This document shows, one piece after another, positions 26,426 through 34,200 of a stretch of DNA of 64,000 nucleotides. The translations under genes and the position numbers were made by a program. Source of the DNA: Hyphomicrobiales bacterium (lineage in GTDB: Bacteria > Pseudomonadota > Alphaproteobacteria > Rhizobiales > Rhizobiaceae). The stretch lies in assembly GCA_900472605.1 (NCBI GenBank), contig UCJD01000032.1, forward strand, positions 62,001 through 126,000, in the 5' to 3' direction. Within the stretch, counting starts at the first letter, position 1. Every line of letters starts with the position of its first letter. Under the pieces are notes generated by a model that made no database searches, had not been told where the DNA came from, and saw only the letters and a list, made by a program, of their open reading frames with translations.

Positions 26426-27252
26426 AGTTCTAGAACCTGGTTGTCGCGCGCGGCGAACGAGCTCGGGAACGCGGCCTGCGCCTGCTTTTCCATGGCTTCC
26501 AGTTGCACATCGGTGCGCGAGGGCGCGTGGTGGAAGAGCGCGAACTGTTTCGTGCCCGCCATCTTTGCCAGTTCGATGCCGTGCTGCCATGTCGAGTGGC
26601 CGAAGCCCTTGAAGCGCTGCATTTCGTCTTCGTTGTAGGTGCAGTCGTAGACAGCCAGATCGACGTCCTTCATCATTTCCAATGCGACGGGATCATGGCT
26701 GCCGGGCGTGTGCTCGATATCGTAGACCAGCGCGATGGAGCGGCCCTGGTACTCGACGCGATAGCCGATCGCCCCGCCGGGATGGTTGAGCATGAAGGTC
26801 TTGATCCGGATGCCCGGATGCGGCTCCAGGATCTGTCCGGCGTGAAAGTCGCGGAAGCTCATCGTCGCCTGGCAGATGTCGGTCTTAACCGGGAACCACG
26901 GCGGGCTGATGAACTGCTCGATCATCTCGCGCGTCGTCATCTTGCCGTCGAGATGGCCGGACCAGATGCGCAAATCGATCGCCGGATAGTAGATGGCCTT
27001 GAAGAATGGCAGCCCGATGATGTGGTCATAGTGACAGTGGCTGAAGAAAAGGTCGACGTCGCGGACCTGCTCGTTGAGCATGCAGAGCCCGGCCTCGCGG
27101 GCGCCGGAGCCCGCGTCGAAGATCATACGGTGTTCGCCGCAGCGAATCTCGATGCAGGAGGTGTTTCCTCCATAGCGATCGAACTCAGGTCCGGAGACCG
27201 GGATACTGCCGCGAACGCCCCAGAACTTTACTTGAAAGAGATCTTTACTCAT
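26422..27252 (-). CDS. MBL-fold metallohydrolase (PhnP / cyclic phosphodiesterase-like)
   Basis: This 276-aa metallo-beta-lactamase-fold hydrolase starts MSKDLFQVKFWGVRGSIP, the opening shared with PhnP-like and related MBL enzymes. Metal ligands are in FSHCHYDHIIG (HxHxDH, about 71-77), and further ligands probably in LNHPGGAIGYR, LVYDIEHTP and the late ALFHHAP. The substrate is not known. Phosphodiester and cyclic phosphate substrates are common in this group, and the enzyme sits in a region with two or three cyclase-like genes, so a cAMP-degrading role is possible but unproven. An alternative start at 27324 adds 24 residues. Confidence 0.8.
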   Translation of the reverse strand: MSKDLFQVKFWGVRGSIPVSGPEFDRYGGNTSCIEIRCGEHRMIFDAGSGAREAGLCMLNEQVRDVDLFFSHCHYDHIIGLPFFKAIYYPAIDLRIWSGHLDGKMTTREMIEQFISPPWFPVKTDICQATMSFRDFHAGQILEPHPGIRIKTFMLNHPGGAIGYRVEYQGRSIALVYDIEHTPGSHDPVALEMMKDVDLAVYDCTYNEDEMQRFKGFGHSTWQHGIELAKMAGTKQFALFHHAPSRTDVQLEAMEKQAQAAFPSSFAARDNQVLEL

Positions 27253-27736
27253 CGCTTTTTCAAAATGGTCCGACCCCACCGCGCTAACGTGATCATCATT
27301 TGAACCTGATGCCAAGCGTGGCATTCCACAAGCCGTCTTGTTTTACGTACCGCATCCACCCTATCAATCCAACCGGTAGAATTTCTTAAGCAACCGGGTT
27401 TTGTCGCAGAAAGCAACAGCTTATGGTTCGATTTCCGTAAATTGCGGTGCGCTTTTGGCCAGCTTGCAGTGCCGGATCCCGATTTTCCTGAAAAATATAT
27501 GGGAATTCGAATACGGGAATGCAAATGGTGGTCGTTCCCACTTAAGTCGAAGGCTTCGGCGGGGACATCGTATCGCATCGACGCCGATGCGGGGCGTTCT
27601 TCGGCACCTATCTCTAAAGAGCGGATATGAAATCGGGCGACGCCGTCGCCGGCGCCACCCTATCATGTCGTCCTTTCTCGTATTCACCGGCTTCGTCGGA
27701 AGGGAAGCCCTCGGACGAAGCCTGGATCGCTGTTCG
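27253..27736. other. Intergenic region between the MBL-fold gene and glgX
   Basis: A 484-base gap. A/T-rich stretches around 27495-27545 may hold the promoter of the MBL-fold gene. Open frames here (for example 27442-27630) have no recognisable protein features. I see no RNA gene or clear terminator. Confidence 0.4.
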
Positions 27737-29827
27737 CTAAGCGCCCTTCGGCACGAACACCGAAACGCTTTCGCGCTCGACCGTCAGCGGTTCACTGACA
27801 TCCAGACTGGCGAACGGCTCGTCCGCACCTGTTGCAAGCACGCGGCTCCACTCGTCGATTCCGTTGACCTGAGGCACACTGATCTCGCAGTCCCCCCCGG
27901 CATTGAACACCATGAACAGACCGGCGCTCTTGTCGGCGTCAGCGGTGTTGGCGCTGTAGGACATATAGACGCTGAGCAGGCGAAGCTCCGGATCGTTCCA
28001 ATCCTCTTCCTCCATCTGCTCGCCATCCGGTCTATACCAGGCAATCTCGGTTCGTCCATCCTCGCCGACGGCGCCGGTCAAGAAGCGCTCCTGGCGCAGC
28101 TCGGGGTGGTCTTTGCGCAACGCGATCATCTTCTGGCAGAAGCTCAGGAAGGGATCGTCGAGGCCCGACCAGTCGACCCAGCCGATCTCGTTGTCCTGGC
28201 AATAGGCGTTGTTGTTGCCGCCTTGGCTGTTGCCGACCTCGTCGCCGGCGACGATCATCGGGACGCCCTGGCTGAGAAGCAGCGTCGCCATCATGTTGCG
28301 GCGGCGGCGCGCGCGCGCGTCGCGGATGCCGGCATCGTCGGTCGCGCCCTCGGCGCCCATGTTGTCGGAGTGATTGTCCGAGTGACCGTCGCGATTGTCC
28401 TCACCGTTCGCCTCGTTGTGCTTGTCGTTGAACGACACGGTGTCCATCAGCGTAAAGCCGTCATGGGCGGATAGGAGATTGACCGATGACGTTGCGGCGC
28501 GGTCGGAATGGTTGAACTGCAGCTGCGAGCCGGTAAGGCGCGACGCGATATCCGGCGCCATGCCGCCGTCGCCCTTCCAGAAGCGCCTGGTATCGTCACG
28601 AAATTTGTCGTTCCACTCCCGGAACGGATGCGGAAAGCCGCCAACCTGGTAACCGCCTTCACCGACATCCCAGGGTTCGGCGATCAGCTTCACGCCTGAG
28701 AGGATCGGGTCCTGGCGGATCGCGCCGAAGAAGATGCCCTGGCGATCGAAATCGAGATCCTGACGCCCCAGCGTGCTGGCGAGATCGAAGCGGAAGCCAT
28801 CGACATGCATCACGCCGACCCAGTAGCGCAGGCTGTCGAGCACCATGCGCATGACCATGGGGTGGGCGACATTCAGCGTGTTGCCGGTTCCCGTCGTGTC
28901 GTAGGTGTGGCGCGGATCGTCGGGCGAGAGGATGTAGTAGCTCGCATTGTCGAGACCGCGGAAAGAGAGCGTCGGCCCGCGTTCACTGCCCTCGGCCGTG
29001 TGGTTGTAGACCACATCCATGATAACCTCGATGCCGGCGGCGTGGAACGCTTTCACCATCGTCTTGAACTCGGTGATCTTGGCTCCCGACAGGTATCGCG
29101 GCTGCGGTGCGAAGAAGCCGAGCGTCTGATAGCCCCAGTAATTGGTGAGGCCTTTTTCCAGGAGATACCGGTCGTTTGGAAAATGCTGGATGGGCAGCAG
29201 CTCGATCGCCGAAATGCCAAGCTTGGTCAGGTGGTCGATGATCGGCTCGCTGCACATGCCGAGAAACGTGCCGCGCAGTTCATCCGGCACGTCGGGATGG
29301 GTCATCGTCATTCCGCGCACATGCGCCTCATAGATGATCGTATCCGTCCAGGTCCGACGGATGGCCTGGTCGCCGTCCCAGTCGAAATCCGGATCCTGCA
29401 CGATGCCCTTGACCATATAGGGAGCGCTGTCGCGGTCGTCGAAGGAGAGATCGTCATCCTTCGCGCCGATCGTATAGCCGTAAAGCGCGTCATCCCATTT
29501 GAGGTCGCCTAGCACCTGCTTCGCATAGGGATCCAGCAGCAGCTTGTTCGGGTTGAACCGATGGCCTGCCTTTGGGTCGTAAGGTCCGTGGGCGCGGTAG
29601 CCATAGATCGTGCCCGGGCCTACGCCGGCGATGTAGCCGGACCAGATGTCGCCCTCGCGCTTGGGCAGCGCCATGCGGGCTACCTCCTCCTTGCCATCAG
29701 GCGAGAAGAGGCAGAGCTCCATCTGTTCGGCATGAGCCGAAAATACCGCGAAATGCGTTCCCTGGCCGGTATACTCGGCACCGAGTTCGGGCTTGAGGAA
29801 GTCGAGTTCTGAAAAAGAAAAGCTCAT
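27737..29827 (-). CDS. glgX: Glycogen debranching enzyme, isoamylase type
   Basis: This 696-aa GH13 enzyme hydrolyses alpha-1,6 branches of phosphorylase-trimmed glycogen in the cytoplasm. A CBM48-like N-terminal domain (about 10-110) precedes the catalytic barrel. The catalytic residues are visible: nucleophile D348 in HVDGFRFDLAS, acid/base E384 in LIAEPWDVG, and the stabilising Asp in SAHDGFTL (456). The start is the ATG at 29827 (MSFSFSELDF). No glgA, glgB, glgC or glgP gene is adjacent. An EcfG-type promoter lies at 29861-29885, so expression in general stress or stationary phase is likely. Confidence 0.93.
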   Translation of the reverse strand: MSFSFSELDFLKPELGAEYTGQGTHFAVFSAHAEQMELCLFSPDGKEEVARMALPKREGDIWSGYIAGVGPGTIYGYRAHGPYDPKAGHRFNPNKLLLDPYAKQVLGDLKWDDALYGYTIGAKDDDLSFDDRDSAPYMVKGIVQDPDFDWDGDQAIRRTWTDTIIYEAHVRGMTMTHPDVPDELRGTFLGMCSEPIIDHLTKLGISAIELLPIQHFPNDRYLLEKGLTNYWGYQTLGFFAPQPRYLSGAKITEFKTMVKAFHAAGIEVIMDVVYNHTAEGSERGPTLSFRGLDNASYYILSPDDPRHTYDTTGTGNTLNVAHPMVMRMVLDSLRYWVGVMHVDGFRFDLASTLGRQDLDFDRQGIFFGAIRQDPILSGVKLIAEPWDVGEGGYQVGGFPHPFREWNDKFRDDTRRFWKGDGGMAPDIASRLTGSQLQFNHSDRAATSSVNLLSAHDGFTLMDTVSFNDKHNEANGEDNRDGHSDNHSDNMGAEGATDDAGIRDARARRRRNMMATLLLSQGVPMIVAGDEVGNSQGGNNNAYCQDNEIGWVDWSGLDDPFLSFCQKMIALRKDHPELRQERFLTGAVGEDGRTEIAWYRPDGEQMEEEDWNDPELRLLSVYMSYSANTADADKSAGLFMVFNAGGDCEISVPQVNGIDEWSRVLATGADEPFASLDVSEPLTVERESVSVFVPKGA

Positions 29828-29860
29828 GGAACGCCCCCGCTTGGTTGTTAGCCTGCAGGG

Positions 29861-29885
29861 AACGTTGTTGCGCTGCAAAAGTTCC
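29861..29885 (-). promoter_or_regulatory. EcfG/RpoE2-type promoter of glgX
   Basis: On the minus strand, GGAAC (29885-29881) is followed by 17 bases and then GTT (29863-29861), preceded by C. This is an exact match to the GGAAC-N16-cGTT consensus of the alphaproteobacterial general stress sigma factor. It lies 33 bases before the glgX start, a normal leader length. Confidence 0.75.
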
Positions 29886-29925
29886 TTGGCTCACAGCGAG
29901 GGTGTATCGATTTGCACCACGGCAA

Positions 29926-30720
29926 TCAGGGCATCAGTTGCCCGCCATTGACCTCGATGATCTGGCCCGTGACGTAGCCGGATAGCGTCGGCGATGCGAG
30001 AAACAGGTAGGCGCCGACGCAATCCTCGGGCGTGCCGACAAAACCCATCGGGATCGACTTGCGCTGCATCTCCATCTGCTCGTCGTTGGTGTAGCGCTCG
30101 TGAAACGGTGTGGCGATCACGCCTGGTGCCACTGCGTTGACGCGAATGCGATCGGGTACGAATTCCTTCGCATGGCCGCGGGTGATGGTGGAGACGAACC
30201 CCTTGGCGGCGGCGTAAAGAATGGCGCCGCCACCGCCGCCGTTTCGAGCCGCGATCGATGTGGTGTTGATGATGAAGCCGCCCTGCTTCTTCAGCCATGG
30301 ATGGGCCGCGCGCGTTGCGGCAAGCACGGAGCGGGCGTTGAGATCCATCACCTTCTCGTAATGCTCGTCGGTATATTCCGACGTCGGCTTGCGGCCGAGC
30401 ATGCCTCCGGCATTATTCACCAAGCCATCGAGATGGCCGAAGGTCTTGGCGGTCTCTTCGACGACACGCTCGGTCTCGCCCTCTTTGGACACGTCGCCAT
30501 GGACGAGATGGACGTGGCCGCCCGCCGCCTTGATCTCGTCGGCCAGCGCTTCCGCCTGCTCGCGGCTCGAGTTGTAGTGAATGCCGACCTTCATCTCCTG
30601 GGCCGCAAGCGCCCTGGCGAGTGCCGCGCCGATCCCTGTCGAGGCGCCGGTGATCAGAACGGCCTTGCCGGCTAGGTCGGGGATTTTGATTGCCGCAAGC
30701 GATTGCGCAAGATGTGCCAT
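29926..30720 (-). CDS. SDR family oxidoreductase
   Basis: This 264-aa classical short-chain dehydrogenase has the cofactor motif TGASTGIG, the NNAG motif in GLVNNAGG, catalytic Ser in INTTSIAAR and the YxxxK pair in LYAAAKGF. RVNAVAPGVIATP is the usual substrate-loop start. The start is the ATG at 30720 (MAHLAQSLAAIK) with GGAG about nine bases upstream; longer in-frame extensions are noise. NAD(P) preference and substrate cannot be told. It lies between glgX and a GST-like gene. Confidence 0.88.
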   Translation of the reverse strand: MAHLAQSLAAIKIPDLAGKAVLITGASTGIGAALARALAAQEMKVGIHYNSSREQAEALADEIKAAGGHVHLVHGDVSKEGETERVVEETAKTFGHLDGLVNNAGGMLGRKPTSEYTDEHYEKVMDLNARSVLAATRAAHPWLKKQGGFIINTTSIAARNGGGGGAILYAAAKGFVSTITRGHAKEFVPDRIRVNAVAPGVIATPFHERYTNDEQMEMQRKSIPMGFVGTPEDCVGAYLFLASPTLSGYVTGQIIEVNGGQLMP

Positions 30721-30799
30721 GAAAACGATCTCCAGTTTTTGTCGAGAGGCCGGCGCGTGTCCGGTCAAGATGATGTCCCCGCCGGGATTAGATTGGAGA

Positions 30800-31531
30800 T
30801 CAGTTGCCGGCGTCAAGTTCCGGGTAGTGACGGAAAATGCCGTCTTCGCTGAAGGCGAGCCGGCGAGGGGAGGCGAGATAGGTGGCGATCCGGGGACGCT
30901 CATGCACCGCGGCGTGCAAATCGGCCAAGGCGCCATAGCGGTCTCGATATCCGTTCATCGCATTGGGAAATGCATAGCAGAGACCTTCGATTACCTGGAA
31001 CAGCGAGAGATCGACATACGAGAGTGCCGAGCCGACGATGTATCTTGAGCCGCTCGGGTTCTGCTGTAGCGCGCGCTCGAAATAGCCGAGGTATTTCGGA
31101 ATACGTTCATCGATGAATGCGGTGGAACGCGCCTTCGCTTCGGCCTTCTGGTCCTCGTAATAAAGTCCCGTCGAGATCGGATGATGGGTGTCGTGTACCT
31201 CGGAGACGAAATCGGTGATCGTCAGCTGAAGCCCGTTCGCGGTGTAGCGTAGCTTTTCCTCGGCAGGCGCGAGGCCGAGCTTCGGGCCGAGATAGAAGAG
31301 GATATTGGCGACGTGCGAAATGAGGATGTCGCCGTCCTTCAGAAACGGCGGGGCAAATACGGTCGTCTCAAGCAACCCGTTGTCCAGGATCTCCAGCATC
31401 GCATCGGTGCCCATCCCAGGCTGCTCGTGCCTTGCGACATCGACATATTCGGCGCCCGCTTCCTCGAGCGCAAGGCGCACGAACTCTCCACGTCCCTGAA
31501 TGCCGTTCCAATAGTAGAGTTGGTAAGCCAT
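30800..31531 (-). CDS. Glutathione S-transferase family protein
   Basis: This 243-aa cytosolic GST-like protein begins MAYQLYYWNGIQGRGEFVRLALEEAG, a thioredoxin-fold N-terminal domain with the catalytic-type Tyr. ILISHVANILFYLG occupies the glutathione gamma-glutamyl site position, and an all-helical C-terminal domain contains YVDLSLFQVIEGL. The start is the ATG at 31531 with AGGAAGG in front. It probably conjugates or reduces electrophiles with glutathione. Substrate not assignable. Confidence 0.85.
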   Translation of the reverse strand: MAYQLYYWNGIQGRGEFVRLALEEAGAEYVDVARHEQPGMGTDAMLEILDNGLLETTVFAPPFLKDGDILISHVANILFYLGPKLGLAPAEEKLRYTANGLQLTITDFVSEVHDTHHPISTGLYYEDQKAEAKARSTAFIDERIPKYLGYFERALQQNPSGSRYIVGSALSYVDLSLFQVIEGLCYAFPNAMNGYRDRYGALADLHAAVHERPRIATYLASPRRLAFSEDGIFRHYPELDAGN

Positions 31532-31618
31532 ACACGCCTTCCTGAGGACGGATGGTCGCTGGATCGTCGAGCAGACGCCGCCTTTTCGAATTATCGATAA
31601 AAGAATTGCCGACAACTT

Positions 31619-31792
31619 TTACTTGCGGCCATACCAGCGTGAAACGGCGGCGATCCGCTCAACCGCCGATCGGCGTATCGATATGGCAGCCGGCTTATCT
31701 CGGAAGAACAAGGCCACGAGATTATCGACGACGACAACAAGCAGCATGGCGAGCGCCAGATAAGCCGTTGCAGCAAGGACCAGGGTCGGCAT
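31619..31792 (-). CDS. 57-aa membrane miniprotein, second gene of a stress-type small operon
   Basis: This 57-aa open frame starts MPTLVLAATAYLALAMLLVV and forms one transmembrane helix (about 4-30) followed by a basic cytoplasmic tail (RDKPAAISIRRSAVERI, ending WYGRK). It begins 6 bases after the stop of the 25-aa gene on the same strand, a spacing that suggests translational coupling. No family is recognised. The hydrophobic-then-basic pattern, the coupling and the shared promoter support a real gene. Confidence 0.55.
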   Translation of the reverse strand: MPTLVLAATAYLALAMLLVVVVDNLVALFFRDKPAAISIRRSAVERIAAVSRWYGRK

Positions 31793-31798
31793 TGTATC

Positions 31799-31876
31799 TC
31801 ACACCGGAGCGATGAACATGTAGCAACCTGCTACGATGAGGGAAACGAGAATTACGTCGAAGTAGCTGCGGTTCAT
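31799..31876 (-). CDS. 25-aa single-helix membrane miniprotein
   Basis: The whole peptide is MNRSYFDVILVSLIVAG followed by CYMFIAPV: a polar start, one hydrophobic helix and a stop. GGGAGA lies six bases before the ATG at 31876, an almost ideal ribosome site. An EcfG-type promoter is found at 31902-31927. It resembles KdpF-sized accessory miniproteins in shape only, not in sequence or context. It may act as a stress-induced membrane modulator with the downstream 57-aa protein. Confidence 0.55.
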   Translation of the reverse strand: MNRSYFDVILVSLIVAGCYMFIAPV

Positions 31877-31901
31877 GACCATTCTCCCAGTTTTGCAGAA
31901 G

Positions 31902-31927
31902 AACCGTCAGGGGGGCACTTTTGTTCC
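31902..31927 (-). promoter_or_regulatory. EcfG/RpoE2-type promoter of the miniprotein operon
   Basis: On the minus strand, GGAAC (31927-31923) and GTT (31904-31902) are separated by 18 bases, fitting GGAAC-N18/19-TT of the rhizobial general stress sigma factor. The 25-aa gene starts 26 bases downstream. The -35 box is embedded in a palindrome at 31922-31937. Confidence 0.6.
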
Positions 31928-31937
31928 ATCGGGAACC
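31922..31937. promoter_or_regulatory. GTTCC-N4-GGAAC palindrome overlapping the -35 box
   Basis: TGTTCCATCGGGAACC contains a perfect inverted repeat GTTCC/GGAAC around ATCG. From memory it fits 15 of 16 positions of the Clr-cAMP consensus reported for S. meliloti (HGTYHC-N4-GRWACA). Overlap with the -35 element would suit repression or co-regulation, but the match could be chance because GGAAC is shared with the sigma factor box. Confidence 0.35.
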
Positions 31938-32042
31938 GCCGCCGTCGTGCTTTTAAGTAGGTCTAAAACTGCGCTGCGGCTGAAGATCTTTCTGGCATTC
32001 ATTCATTACGACTGAATTGATGCAGAGATGTGACTGAAACGA

Positions 32043-32070
32043 AAACAGGGCGCCTTGAAGCGCCCTTTTA
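32043..32070 (-). terminator. Bidirectional stem-loop terminator after the DUF2934 gene
   Basis: AGGGCGC (32047-32053) pairs with GCGCCCT (32060-32066) around a 6-base loop. The stem has T-rich sequence on both outer sides. It lies 20 bases beyond the DUF2934 stop on the minus strand and fits as its terminator, shielding the miniprotein operon. Confidence 0.75.
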
Positions 32071-32089
32071 AATCAATAATTTGCGGAAA

Positions 32090-32353
32090 TCATGCCGATT
32101 TTCGAGCCGTGGATTTCTTCGCCGCGGTTTTGGTTGCCGCCTTCGCAGCGCCATTCAACTTGATCTCGGGAGCCGAGCGCTTCGTTCTGTTCTTTACTTC
32201 CTTGCCATCGGACGATGCAGCCGAGCCTTCGAGCGCCGCGCGCTCTTTTGTCGCCTGTTCCCAATGCGCATGATCACGCCCAACGGGGCGGCCTTCCTCT
32301 TCCCAAAGCGCATACGCGCGCTTCTGAACCCACTCTCTTTGAGTTTCCGTCAT
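32090..32353 (-). CDS. DUF2934 domain protein
   Basis: This 87-aa cytoplasmic protein has the DUF2934 core REWVQKRAYALWEEEGRP followed by GRDHAHWEQA (about 7-35). A long Lys/Ala-rich tail (KAATKTAAKKSTARKSA) resembles histone-H1-like nucleic-acid-binding tails. The start is the ATG at 32353 with GGAG eight bases upstream. The function of DUF2934 is unknown; the family is widespread in rhizobia. An excellent EcfG-type promoter at 32386-32410 points to general stress expression. Confidence 0.85.
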   Translation of the reverse strand: MTETQREWVQKRAYALWEEEGRPVGRDHAHWEQATKERAALEGSAASSDGKEVKNRTKRSAPEIKLNGAAKAATKTAAKKSTARKSA

Positions 32354-32385
32354 CGCCGATCTCCACTGCAGGATGCCATCGTTCA

Positions 32386-32410
32386 AACGCGATACTGATT
32401 GAAGAGTTCC
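32386..32410 (-). promoter_or_regulatory. EcfG/RpoE2-type promoter of the DUF2934 gene
   Basis: GGAAC (32410-32406, minus strand), 16 bases, then CGTT (32389-32386): an exact consensus match. It leaves a leader of about 25-30 bases before the start codon at 32353. Confidence 0.75.
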
Positions 32411-32606
32411 AGACGAATCACCTTGATTCAAGCAATTTCTGACACACTGCAAAATATATGCGGCATTGCAGCACGATCCTTGAACGGGCGCGCTGCATCT
32501 GCCGCAAAAGCGGGCATACTACGCCTCCAGCCGTTGCACTTATACGATCATCGTACCACCTGCGGCATCCGTCGATGGCAGCCGATATGAGCTGCCAAAG
32601 GGGCGA

Positions 32607-34106
32607 TTGAACAGTGCCGAATTGCCGCTATATCTTTTTGACATGTTTTATCTCATATCGACCTATTGGCCGCATATCCTGTTTGTTATTTCGTTGCTCA
32701 TGGGGGCTGCCGCGGCGATCCACGCGACCATGACGAAGGAAGAGGTGCGCGCCGCGATCGGTTGGGTCGGCGTGATCGTCCTGTCTCCCATTGTCGGCGC
32801 CGTGCTTTACGCGCTCGCCGGCATCAACCGCATAAGGCGCGCGTCTCTGAGCCTGCGCCGCGATGCGCTAATGCCGCAGGCCGACCTCGATGAACTGGAA
32901 ACCTTCGACGCCGAAGCCGAGATCGTCATCAGTGGCTTTGGGCGACGGTTCGCCGCCCTGCAAACACTCGGCGACCGCGTAGCCCGCAGCCCGATCTCGA
33001 CCGGCAACACGATCGACATGCTCGAAACCGGCGATGATTGCTACGCCGCGATGAAGGCGTCGATCGACAGCGCCGAGCGAAGCGTCCTGCTGGAGACCTA
33101 TATTTTCGACCGTGACCCGATCGGCCTCAGGATCGCCGATGCGCTGATCGATGCGACGAAACGTGGCGTGCAGGTCCGCGTGCTGATCGACGCGGTCGGC
33201 GCCCGCTACTCGGTGCCGAGTATTCTCGGCTATCTCGAAGATGGCGGTGTTTCCGTTTCAGTGTTTAACGGCAACGTCATTATCGGGCTGCGCTTGCCCT
33301 ACGCCAATCTGCGCACACACAGAAAGATCGTGATCGTGGATGGCAGGGTGGCGCTGACCGGTGGCATGAACATCCGGGCCGGTTTCACCCGCGAGTTTGC
33401 CGGCGAAGAATTCGCGCGCGACACGCATTTCATGGTCACCGGGCCCGTCGTCGCCGATCTCTTCGATATTGCCGCGGAGGACTGGCGCTTCACGACGGGC
33501 GAGGAGCTTGACGGCGACGAGTGGAGGATCGCAGCACCGGAACGCGAGCCCGGCGATCCGGTCTTCATGCGCGTGGTCGCTTCCGGACCCGACAGAAGAG
33601 TGGAGACAAACCACAAGATGCTGATGGGCGCGTTTTCGGTCGCCCGCAAGTCGATCAAGATCATGTCGCCCTACTTCCTGCCGGACCGGGAGCTCATCAG
33701 TGCACTGGCGACGGCGGCGCGCCGGGGTGTCGAGGTCGACATCGTGGTTCCCGCCGCCAACAATCTCGTTCTCGTCGACCGCGCGATGACCGCGCAGTTC
33801 GACCAGATTGTTAGCAACTACTGCCGCATCTGGCGCGCCAGCGGCGCATTCAGCCATTCGAAGCTGCTGTCGATCGATGGGGTGTGGTCTTATGTCGGGT
33901 CGTCCAATCTCGATCCGCGCTCGCTGCGGCTGAATTTCGAGATCGATCTCGAAGTTTTGAACGGGGGCTTCGCCAACGAAATCGAGGAGCATATCGACGA
34001 CGCCATCCGCTCGGCCGCGCCGGTTACACTGCAGGGGTTGCGGTCTGCGCCGTTTCCGGTGCGGCTGCTGAACAAGGTTCTCTGGCTTGGCTCACCCTAT
34101 CTCTAA
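32607..34106 (+). CDS. cls: Cardiolipin synthase (phospholipase D superfamily)
   Basis: This 499-aa inner-membrane enzyme joins two phosphatidylglycerol molecules (or equivalent) into cardiolipin. Two N-terminal helices (about 15-40 and 50-70) precede two PLD domains, each with a full HKD motif: H238/K240/D245 in RTHRKIVIVDGR and H417/K419/D424 in SHSKLLSIDG. The start is the TTG at 32607 behind AAGGGG; the next in-frame ATG (32643) lacks a ribosome site. It is divergent from the DUF2934 gene. Membrane remodelling under stress fits the neighbourhood, although no EcfG box is seen for this gene. Confidence 0.88.
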   Translation: MNSAELPLYLFDMFYLISTYWPHILFVISLLMGAAAAIHATMTKEEVRAAIGWVGVIVLSPIVGAVLYALAGINRIRRASLSLRRDALMPQADLDELETFDAEAEIVISGFGRRFAALQTLGDRVARSPISTGNTIDMLETGDDCYAAMKASIDSAERSVLLETYIFDRDPIGLRIADALIDATKRGVQVRVLIDAVGARYSVPSILGYLEDGGVSVSVFNGNVIIGLRLPYANLRTHRKIVIVDGRVALTGGMNIRAGFTREFAGEEFARDTHFMVTGPVVADLFDIAAEDWRFTTGEELDGDEWRIAAPEREPGDPVFMRVVASGPDRRVETNHKMLMGAFSVARKSIKIMSPYFLPDRELISALATAARRGVEVDIVVPAANNLVLVDRAMTAQFDQIVSNYCRIWRASGAFSHSKLLSIDGVWSYVGSSNLDPRSLRLNFEIDLEVLNGGFANEIEEHIDDAIRSAAPVTLQGLRSAPFPVRLLNKVLWLGSPYL

Positions 34107-34200
34107 GCGATTTTTGCACGCTTCGACATGGCAACTTCGGGCGGAGCGCCTATACTGAAGCCAAGCGAACCATTCGCTAATGGAGCACCGGAAAACAGCG

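Noticed and set aside
27401..28474. Plus-strand open frame of 357 codons after the MBL gene
   Set aside because: Mostly antisense to glgX with His/Val/Arg-biased composition; no ribosome site or domain.
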